Of a stretch of 64,000 nt of DNA, positions 58,076 to 64,000 are shown in pieces. The stretch comes from Trueperella bernardiae (GTDB taxonomy: Bacteria > Actinomycetota > Actinomycetes > Actinomycetales > Actinomycetaceae), in the NCBI RefSeq assembly GCF_001469025.1, contig NZ_LNIZ01000002.1, forward strand, positions 62,001-126,000. The letters are read 5' to 3'. Every line of letters starts with the position of its first letter. Position 1 is the first letter of the stretch. Both the position numbers and the translations under genes were made by a program. Below the pieces are notes generated by a model, which worked only from the letters and a program-made list of their open reading frames with translations, made no database searches and had not been told where the DNA came from.

Positions 58076-58414
58076 ACCTACTTTCTATTATCTGGCTCCT
58101 ACTTTAGCGATCCGACCCCGCGTGCGCCCATTCGTTCGAGCAGTCGGTGGCCAAGGTCGTCATTTCGGAAGTTCATGGGTAGTAGATGTAGTAGCCTTTG
58201 TGGATTTCGTGGATAAGTCCATCTTCGCTCGATCCCTCGCGCTTTCATCCCTGTGGATATCTGTGGGATTACCCTGTGCCTATCTTGGCGCCGGTGTGGA
58301 TGGGACACTTTTGAGTGTCATATGCTCGCAGTTTTCGGCCACTTCTCCACACGTTTCGAGCAGAAACTGGCTCGGTTAATCACACATGATGTGGACAGCG
58401 AGCGGCGAGCGCAG
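58076..58414. promoter_or_regulatory. dnaA-dnaN intergenic region, probable oriC
   Basis: 339 bp without a gene, between dnaA and dnaN, the usual actinobacterial origin site. DnaA-box-like sites: reverse of AAATCCACA at ~58199-58207, TTATCCACG (reverse, 58209-58217), ATATCCACA (reverse, 58252-58260), a weak one at 58295-58303, TTCTCCACA (58343-58351), and CTGTCCACA (reverse, 58390-58398). AT content is higher than in the genes. No single perfect TTATCCACA was found here. Confidence 0.65.
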
Positions 58415-60079
58415 CTACCTGTTCTCGGATAGCTGGGCCTGTTCCTTGGCCGCCTGCTTGATGCGCGAGGTCAGCTCGGCGACCTGGTTGTAGATCTCCT
58501 GCTTTTCCGCCATGAGGCTCTCGACCTTGCGCAGTGCGTTGAGCACAGTGGTATGGTCGCGGCGGTTGAAGGACTCGGCGATCTTCGGCAACGACAGGTC
58601 GGTCATTTCCCGGCACATGTACATCGCGATGTGGCGTGGCTGGGTGAGTGAGCGGGTCCTCGTGGGCGACTTCAGGTCCTCGGCCGTGATCCCAAAATAG
58701 GAGGCCACCTGGTTCATGATGAGCGCCGCAGTCACGGTGAACGAGCTCGGGTCGCTCATCATGTCCTTCAGCGCGCTTTCGGCCACGTCGAGCGTGACCG
58801 GCATATTGAAAAGTCCGGCAAATGCGGTCACGCGCCGCAGTGAGCCCTCCATCTCGCGCACGTTCGTGGTGATGCGCGAGGCAATGAATTCGAGCACGTC
58901 GCGTGGGACCATGAGCTTTTCGGAAGCTGCCTTCTTCTCCAGGATCGCGATTCGGGTCTCGAGGTTCGGCAGGTCGATGTTCGCCACGATTCCTGACGCA
59001 AAGCGCGAGATCATGCGCTCCTCGAAGCCGTCGAGCAGCCGGGGCGCCACGTCGGAGGTGATGACGATCTGCTTGTTCGCAGTCGCCAGCGCGTTAAAGG
59101 TATTGAAGAACTCCTCGAGCGTGCCCTCCTTGTGGGAGAGGAACTGGATGTCGTCGATGAGCAGGATGTCCACCGATCGGAAGAGGTTCTTAAAATTGTG
59201 ACCCTCTTTGCGCATCATGGCGTTGATGAACATGTTCGTGAATTCTTCTGAGCTCGTGTACAGCACGCGCGATCCGGGGAAGAGGCTGAGGAAGTAGTTG
59301 CCGATCGCGTGAAGGAGGTGGGTTTTGCCCATGCCCGAGTCCGAGTAGAGGAACAGGGGGTTGTAGGTGGAACCCGGCGCCTCCGCGACCGCGAGGGCGG
59401 TGGCGTGCGCGAAGCGGTTTGACTCGCCAATCACGAAGTTGTCAAACGTGTAGCGCGGGTTGAGGTTCGCGATCGACTGGTCCTGATTCTTCTCGATCCG
59501 CGGCAGCATTGTGCCCAGCCCGGACGGGATGTGATGCACCGGTTCGGCTTCGGCGGGCTTGTCAGCGACGTCGCGCGAGGAGGGTCCGAACAGGTCCGGC
59601 GACGACGGGCTGCCAGTTGCACCCTCAAAATCCGTCACGGGTGGGAAACCGTGCGCCACCTGGAGGTTCGATGATTCTTGTTGGGTTCCCGACGCCGGCA
59701 TCCCGGTTGCGCCCGGACCTGCGGGATCGGCTGGGGCGTCGTTGTCGACCACATGGAGCTGGCGCTCGGGGGCCTGCCACTGCGGGACGGGCTGGTTCGG
59801 TGTGGTTTGCTGTTCGGTGAGCGAGGGGTCCACGGAGATGACCAGGCGCACGGACCGCCCGAGGATGGCCGAGAGCTGATTTTCCATGATGGTGGACACG
59901 TGCTCGGCGATCCAATTTTTTACAAACTCGGAGCCAACTCCGATCATGAAGATGTCGTCCACAGTGGCGAGAGGGTGTGCGAGGCGCACAAAGGCCGCCT
60001 GGGAGTCGGAGAGGTCGCCCTGGGCGCGGAGGAGCTCACTGGCCGCTGTCCATGCATCGCGTGCAGGTGAGCCGTCCAT
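58415..60079 (-). CDS. dnaA: Chromosomal replication initiator DnaA
   Basis: Origin-binding AAA+ initiator. Domain I (~1-90), a variable Pro/Gly/Asp-rich domain II (~100-205), AAA+ with Walker A SGMGKTHLLHAIG and Walker B ILLIDDIQFL, and domain IV with the box-binding helix (TRSLTQPRHIAMYMCREM). ATG 60079 is favoured (GGAG 5 bases upstream); GTG 60094 and ATG 60082 are alternatives. 554 residues. Confidence 0.96.
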   Translation of the reverse strand: MDGSPARDAWTAASELLRAQGDLSDSQAAFVRLAHPLATVDDIFMIGVGSEFVKNWIAEHVSTIMENQLSAILGRSVRLVISVDPSLTEQQTTPNQPVPQWQAPERQLHVVDNDAPADPAGPGATGMPASGTQQESSNLQVAHGFPPVTDFEGATGSPSSPDLFGPSSRDVADKPAEAEPVHHIPSGLGTMLPRIEKNQDQSIANLNPRYTFDNFVIGESNRFAHATALAVAEAPGSTYNPLFLYSDSGMGKTHLLHAIGNYFLSLFPGSRVLYTSSEEFTNMFINAMMRKEGHNFKNLFRSVDILLIDDIQFLSHKEGTLEEFFNTFNALATANKQIVITSDVAPRLLDGFEERMISRFASGIVANIDLPNLETRIAILEKKAASEKLMVPRDVLEFIASRITTNVREMEGSLRRVTAFAGLFNMPVTLDVAESALKDMMSDPSSFTVTAALIMNQVASYFGITAEDLKSPTRTRSLTQPRHIAMYMCREMTDLSLPKIAESFNRRDHTTVLNALRKVESLMAEKQEIYNQVAELTSRIKQAAKEQAQLSENR

Positions 60080-60114
60080 CATTTCTCCGATCACTATTTT
60101 TTCTGGGACTCTTC

Positions 60115-60143
60115 ATAGTAGAGGATAAAATGTGGAAAGTCAG
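60115..60143 (-). promoter_or_regulatory. Putative dnaA promoter
   Basis: Minus-strand -35 CTGACT (60138-60143), 17-base spacer, -10 TACTAT (60115-60120), 36 bases before the dnaA start; the perfect DnaA box lies 6 bases upstream of the -35. Confidence 0.45.
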
Positions 60144-60338
60144 ATTAGTTATCCACAAGCTTGTGCACACGTGTGGATATTACACTGCTGTAATTCACAG
60201 GCCCAAATGGCGTGTTCACGCGCGAAAGTTTTAACCTTTAGGGGAAGGAAAAATGTGGATGATATTAATAAATGGAATTACTCCAGTCTGGGCATTCTTG
60301 GGGTCTTGAGATATCCATCACCGCCCCGCGCGCGTTCC

Positions 60339-60368
60339 TTGACCTTTCGGCTAATTCTTCAGTAAATT
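60339..60368 (+). promoter_or_regulatory. Putative rpmH promoter
   Basis: TTGACC (60339-60344), 18-base spacer, TAAATT (60363-60368), about 77 bases before the rpmH ATG. Confidence 0.5.
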
Positions 60369-60445
60369 CGATAAGTCATGTGTGCTTTGCACACGCGCTC
60401 CGCATGGAGTGTTTTCGTTATCCGATCTAGTTTAGGTGGTCACCC

Positions 60446-60586
60446 ATGACTACGAAGCGCACTTTCCAGCCGAACAACCGTCGTCGCGCCAAGACCCACG
60501 GTTTCCGCAAGCGCATGTCCACTCGCGCCGGACGCGCCGTCCTCGCCGCACGTCGCCGTAAGGGTCGCGCCAAGCTCTCTGCGTAA
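60446..60586 (+). CDS. rpmH: 50S ribosomal protein L34
   Basis: 46-residue basic ribosomal protein beginning [20 protein letters not shown] and ending GRAKLSA, a near-textbook L34. AGGTGG lies 6 bases upstream of the ATG. Its stop is directly followed by the rnpA start. Divergent from dnaA. Confidence 0.97.
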   Translation: MTTKRTFQPNNRRRAKTHGFRKRMSTRAGRAVLAARRRKGRAKLSA

Positions 60587-60925
60587 ATGCTCTCTGCAGC
60601 GAACCGACTGCGCAGGCCGGAGGACTTCCAATTCGCCTTCCGCTCGGGGTTACGCAGCGCAAACAGATACGTCGTCGTTCACGTCGTGAAGGGCGAACCG
60701 CAAGCCGGCCCTCGGGTCGGCTTCACTGTTAGTAAGAAGGTGGGCAACGCCGTCGTACGAAACAAGGTACGCCGGCGTCTTCGCCATATTATGAGGGACC
60801 ACCTCGACGTCGGCGCGGAGCTCGTCGTCGTGCGCGCGCTACCCGCCGCGGCGGAGGCGAGCTACGAGGAGCTGACCCGGGCCGTCGTCGTGCAACTCGA
60901 ACGTGCGGGGGTGACGCGTGGCTAA
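60587..60925 (+). CDS. rnpA: Ribonuclease P protein component
   Basis: Basic protein subunit of RNase P for tRNA 5' maturation. RNR motif region VGNAVVRNKVRRRLRHIM at ~55-72. 112 residues. Starts immediately after rpmH and overlaps yidD. Confidence 0.95.
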   Translation: MLSAANRLRRPEDFQFAFRSGLRSANRYVVVHVVKGEPQAGPRVGFTVSKKVGNAVVRNKVRRRLRHIMRDHLDVGAELVVVRALPAAAEASYEELTRAVVVQLERAGVTRG

Positions 60926-61250
60926 GGGCGTCTCTCGCGCGCTGCAAACCGGCATCCGCTGGTACCAGCGCAGCATTTCCGCAGGTCAGCCCAGGCGGTG
61001 TCGGTACCAGCCGACATGCTCGGCCTACGCTTTCGAATCAATTGAAGTTCACGGCGCGATTAAAGGTACACTTTTAAGTATCTGGCGGTTGCTGCGGTGT
61101 AATCAATGGTCGAAGGGCGGGGTGGACTGGGTTCCCGAAAAGGGAAAGTGGCCCACCAAGCCGTTAGGCTACAAAGAACTCATCGCACTGCGCGAACAGC
61201 AAGAACACGACCATCAGGCAGATAGCCATGGCGATGGTCACGACGCTTAG
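60918..61250 (+). CDS. yidD: Membrane protein insertion efficiency factor YidD
   Basis: Small accessory of the YidC pathway. Pattern IRWYQRSISAGQPRRCRYQP, TCSAYAFESIEVHG and KGGVDWVPEK is characteristic. 110 residues with a His/Asp-rich tail. GTG start inside the rnpA end. Confidence 0.94.
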   Translation: MAKGVSRALQTGIRWYQRSISAGQPRRCRYQPTCSAYAFESIEVHGAIKGTLLSIWRLLRCNQWSKGGVDWVPEKGKWPTKPLGYKELIALREQQEHDHQADSHGDGHDA

Positions 61251-61260
61251 GAGCGTATAG

Positions 61261-62439
61261 GTGGATACCATCCTCTTCCCCCTCATGTGGATCATTTCCT
61301 ACATCATGTACGGGATTCACACCGCACTGACCGCGATCGGGATGCAGGCGGGCGCCGGGCCCGCGTGGGTACTGTCGATCGTGGGCCTCACGATCATCAT
61401 CCGCATCCTCATCATCCCGCTGTTTAATAAGCAGACCAGGGCCTCGCGCGCATCGCAGGAGCTCGCACCCGAGATCCGCAAGATCCAGAAGAAGTACAAG
61501 GGGCGTACCGACCAGGTCTCCCAGCAGCGCCAGCAGGAAGAAATGATGGCGCTCTACCGCGACCACGGCACGTCGCCGTTTTCGGCCTGCCTCCCGGCGC
61601 TCATCCAGATGCCGATCTTCTTCTCCCTTTTCCGCCTGCTCTACGCGGTTTTGCCGATTTCCACCGTCTCGTACCAGCGCCCGTCGATTGGCCCGATCAA
61701 CCAGGCCGTGGCCCAGGAGATCGGCGAGTCTACGGTCTTCGGTGCCCCGCTCGTGTCCTCGATCTCGACGGCGAACAGCTTTTCCCTGCCCACGAACGTC
61801 ATCGTGGTGGCCGTGGTGCTCATCGCCCTCATGATGGCCACCCTGTTCTTCTCGCAGAAGCAGATCATGACGAAGAACCTGCCCGAGGACTCGCAGGACC
61901 CGGACAACCCGGCATACAAGATGCAGAAGTACATGCTTTACGGCATGCCGTTGATCTACCTGTTCTCCGGTTCGGTGTTCCAGGTGGGCGTGCTCGTGTA
62001 CTGGCTGACCGGAAACATTTGGAACATTGGCCAGCAGACTTGGCTTATCACCAAGAACCCCGCGCCCGGCTCGCCGGCCTATAAGGCCCGCCAGGAGCGG
62101 CTGCGCGCCAAGCGCATCGCCAAGGGCCTGCCGCCGGAGGAAGAAGAGTCGCCCACCGAAGTGTCGGTGGGTCAGCGCGAACAGCCCCTCGGCAAAAAGC
62201 GCTCCAAGAAGGCCGCAGCGAAGGGCGTTGAGCCCGCCGCCGACGTCGTGAACGGCGCCGCCGCCGACATCGCCGAAGAAGAGTATGAGATTCGGGGACT
62301 CGACGGACTCACCGACGCCGAGCGCGCCCAGAAGCGCTACGAGCGGCGGATGGCCGAGCGGCAGCGGTCGAAGACCAAGAAGAACAAGAAGCAGCAGGCT
62401 AAGCAGCGCCAGCAGAACCAAAAGAAGCGCAATTTTTAG
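61261..62439 (+). CDS. yidC: Membrane protein insertase YidC
   Basis: Oxa1/YidC insertase (392 aa) without a large periplasmic domain, as in Gram-positives. About five transmembrane segments, with the hydrophilic-groove Arg in IIIRILIIPLF, KYKGRTDQVSQQRQQEEMM loop, and FSACLPALIQMPIFF. A long charged tail (~275-392) ends in a Lys/Gln-rich stretch that should contact ribosomes. GTG start. Confidence 0.95.
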   Translation: MDTILFPLMWIISYIMYGIHTALTAIGMQAGAGPAWVLSIVGLTIIIRILIIPLFNKQTRASRASQELAPEIRKIQKKYKGRTDQVSQQRQQEEMMALYRDHGTSPFSACLPALIQMPIFFSLFRLLYAVLPISTVSYQRPSIGPINQAVAQEIGESTVFGAPLVSSISTANSFSLPTNVIVVAVVLIALMMATLFFSQKQIMTKNLPEDSQDPDNPAYKMQKYMLYGMPLIYLFSGSVFQVGVLVYWLTGNIWNIGQQTWLITKNPAPGSPAYKARQERLRAKRIAKGLPPEEEESPTEVSVGQREQPLGKKRSKKAAAKGVEPAADVVNGAAADIAEEEYEIRGLDGLTDAERAQKRYERRMAERQRSKTKKNKKQQAKQRQQNQKKRNF

Positions 62440-62448
62440 GGGATAAAG

Positions 62449-63030
62449 ATGAGCGAAGATACTTCCAAGCTTGATCAAGAAGGCGACATCGCCGCAGACT
62501 ACCTCGAGGAGCTGCTCGACATCGCGGACCTCGACGGGGACATCGAGATCGGTGTCGAGGCCGACCGCGCCTCCGTGGCGATCGTGTCTGACGACGGCGG
62601 GGACCGCCGGCTCAAGCGCCTCATCGGCCGCAAGGGCGAGGCACTCGATTCGCTACAGGAGCTGACCCGCCTGGCGGTCCAGCAGGAGACCGGCGAGCGT
62701 TCGCGCCTCATGCTCGACATCCTTGGCTACCGCGACAGCCACCGCCGCCACATCGCGGAGATCGCACAGCGCGCGGTGGACCGCGTGGAGGAAACCGGAG
62801 AGCCCTACTCGATGAAGCCGATGAACCCGTTCGAGCGCAAGGTGGTCCACGACGTCGTGGCCGCCGCCGGGCTTGTGTCTGATTCGTCGGGCGTGGGCCA
62901 GGACCGCCACGTGGTCATCACCCTTCCCGATGATGATTACGACGACGACTACTCTGGCGACAGCGCTGAGAGTGCGGAAAGTGCCGACAGCGGGGAGAGC
63001 GCGGAGAGCGCCGAGTCCGCGGACGAGTAA
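62449..63030 (+). CDS. khpB: RNA-binding protein KhpB/Jag (KH and R3H domains)
   Basis: RNA-binding protein conserved after yidC. The KH domain has LIGRKGEALDSLQEL (GRKG in place of GxxG) near 64-78 and the R3H region RDSHRRHIAEIAQRAVDR follows. The C-terminal ~45 residues are acidic with an irregular Ser-Ala-Glu repeat. 193 residues. Starts 9 bases after yidC; GGGGA upstream. Confidence 0.93.
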   Translation: MSEDTSKLDQEGDIAADYLEELLDIADLDGDIEIGVEADRASVAIVSDDGGDRRLKRLIGRKGEALDSLQELTRLAVQQETGERSRLMLDILGYRDSHRRHIAEIAQRAVDRVEETGEPYSMKPMNPFERKVVHDVVAAAGLVSDSSGVGQDRHVVITLPDDDYDDDYSGDSAESAESADSGESAESAESADE

Positions 63031-63042
63031 GCAACGCTGATG

Positions 63043-63072
63043 CGGGGGCTGGCTGCGGCTGGCCCCCGTTTC
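63043..63072 (+). terminator. Possible terminator between khpB and rsmG
   Basis: Stem CGGGGGC / GCCCCCG around a 12-base loop that may pair further, followed by TTTCTG, 13 bases after the khpB stop. May be only partial, since rsmG follows on the same strand. Confidence 0.45.
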
Positions 63073-63105
63073 TGTAGGTAGTGGTAGAAGAGGGAGCGTG
63101 TAGAG

Positions 63106-63792
63106 ATGTCGGATGCGAGGAAGTCCGGGTGGGAGCCGGCGAGTGCGCGTGTTGACGTGGTGAGAGTGGAGCCCACGCCGGAGGGCGGCGCAGGTCACTT
63201 TGGTGTTCGCGAGTGGGAGCGGCTCGTTCGCTTCGGAGAACTGCTCGTGGAGCAGGGTGAGCTGCGCGGCCTCATTGGGCCGCGGGAGCTGGACCGCTTG
63301 TGGTCGCGCCACCTGCTGAACTCGACTGCCGTGTCGGAGTTCGTGCCCAACGGGATGAGGATCGCGGACGTAGGGGCGGGAGCCGGATTTCCTGGAATGG
63401 TTCTCGCTATCATTCGCCCTGACCTTGACGTCGACCTCATCGAACCCATGGAACGACGCACCGACTGGCTCCAGTTCGTCACCGATGAACTGGCGTTGGA
63501 GAACGTGAACGTCATCCGCGCCAGAGCCGAAGATCTACCCAAGACATATGCCGTGGACGTCGTGACCGCCCGCGCAGTCGCCGCCCTCAAGAAGCTACTC
63601 CCCTGGACGCTACCACTACTCAAGCCCGGCGGACGGCTTGTCGCACTCAAGGGGCAGCGGGCCGAGATTGAAGTAGCCGAGGCCGAGAAGCAACTCATGA
63701 AATACCGGGCACAGTCTGCGCGAACGATGGACGTGGATGTGTGGGGAACTGACGAGGGCACAAGGGTAGTTGAGGTCGTCAAGATGAAGTAG
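63106..63792 (+). CDS. rsmG: 16S rRNA (guanine-N7) methyltransferase RsmG
   Basis: Methylates G527 of 16S rRNA. SAM-binding motif IADVGAGAGFPGMVLAI near ~86-102, then LIEPMERRTDWL and TARAVAALKKLLPWTLPLL. 228 residues. Loss of this gene is known to give low-level streptomycin resistance. GGAG upstream of the ATG. The next gene (probably parA) is beyond the window. Confidence 0.95.
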   Translation: MSDARKSGWEPASARVDVVRVEPTPEGGAGHFGVREWERLVRFGELLVEQGELRGLIGPRELDRLWSRHLLNSTAVSEFVPNGMRIADVGAGAGFPGMVLAIIRPDLDVDLIEPMERRTDWLQFVTDELALENVNVIRARAEDLPKTYAVDVVTARAVAALKKLLPWTLPLLKPGGRLVALKGQRAEIEVAEAEKQLMKYRAQSARTMDVDVWGTDEGTRVVEVVKMK

Positions 63793-64000
63793 TGAGCGGT
63801 TCAGGCTTTGTAGTCGGAGTCTGGCCGTCAGCGCGATGTTTCACGTGAAACAGTGTCGTGAGTAGCGAATGCTGCGCGAATGTTTCACGTGAAACATTGG
63901 GCATTTGGTTTCGTCTGCGGTAGAGACGCCGGTTCTTAAGGCGGTGAAACTTTATGTCGCCGCCCCGGTGTAGCCACCTGCGGTTCGGGTCGTTCTTTAT
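63793..64000. promoter_or_regulatory. Upstream region with two perfect parS sites
   Basis: TGTTTCACGTGAAACA occurs at 63837-63852 and again at 63881-63896, the exact 16-bp ParB-binding palindrome, 44 bp apart (about four helical turns). Lies just after rsmG, where parA-parB normally follow. No gene is visible in the remaining ~100 bases. Confidence 0.93.

Larger units (their letters stand above)
60095..60445. promoter_or_regulatory. Divergent dnaA-rpmH regulatory region
   Basis: 351 bp without a gene. Contains a perfect DnaA box TTATCCACA (60149-60157), TTGTGCACA (60161-60169), ATATCCACA in reverse (60172-60180), and the dyad ATTACA-CTGC-TGTAAT (60179-60194) that recurs at 46.5 kb. The dnaA and rpmH promoters below are at either end, so DnaA autoregulation is likely. 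Confidence 0.65.

Overview
The window is about 64 kb of high-GC DNA from an actinobacterium. Its organisation points to the order Actinomycetales, with an Actinomycetaceae-like lifestyle. It carries a SpaA-type pilus locus with class C sortase, a class E sortase, the fhaA-fhaB-pstP-rodA-pbpA-pknB growth-control operon, crgA, coproporphyrin-dependent haem enzymes, class Ib ribonucleotide reductase, and the conserved rsmG-khpB-yidC-yidD-rnpA-rpmH / dnaA-dnaN-recF-DUF721-gyrB-gyrA origin block. Genus and species cannot be fixed from the sequence alone. No transposase, integrase, prophage or CRISPR array was seen.

Layout. 0-1.7 kb: a NarL/DesK-type two-component pair. 1.8-7.0 kb (minus): a pilus locus with tip adhesin, backbone pilin and SrtC. 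The tip gene is split by a run of ten G (coding strand) just behind its signal peptide, and an 11-G run lies in its upstream region, so it looks like a phase-variable surface locus caught OFF. 7.3-14.2 kb: hrpA, a membrane protein, a flavin monooxygenase-like protein and a SprT-like metalloprotein. 14.2-15.7 kb: a lower-GC islet with a winged-helix/DUF559 nuclease-like gene bracketed by inverted copies of a 70-bp palindromic repeat. 16-21 kb: sugar ABC permeases and binding protein, a lipoprotein and a tyrosine phosphatase. 21.4-29.5 kb: nrdF, a DUF418 membrane protein with ogt, a fused ferrochelatase-coproheme decarboxylase, and nrdHIE preceded by paired NrdR boxes and a DnaA-box cluster. 30-32.3 kb: a Fur-family regulator, luxS and an MTA/SAH nucleosidase with a DNA-binding-like C-terminal extension. 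32.3-37.2 kb: oligopeptidase B, a DsbA-family protein, RNase HI, a zinc macrodomain protein and tRNA-Leu. 37.5-48 kb: the cell-wall growth signalling operon, class E sortase, crgA, rhomboid protease and cyclophilin. 49-64 kb: tRNA-Ala, DLW-39, tRNA-Ile, DUF3566, gyrAB, recF, dnaN, dnaA, then the divergent rpmH-to-rsmG operon and two perfect parS sites.

How it fits together. The right half is the replication origin and its partition signals, with the elongation and division control genes close by. DnaA-box clusters occur not only beside dnaA but also upstream of nrdHIE, and a dyad ATTACA-N4-TGTAAT is shared by the dnaA upstream region and a convergent gap at 46.5 kb. A family of about 70-bp extragenic palindromes (eight recognisable copies in two related subfamilies) is scattered through the intergenic spaces.

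All function calls rest on motif recognition by eye; no database search was run. Start codons were moved inward from the longest frame where a Shine-Dalgarno sequence or family convention favoured it.
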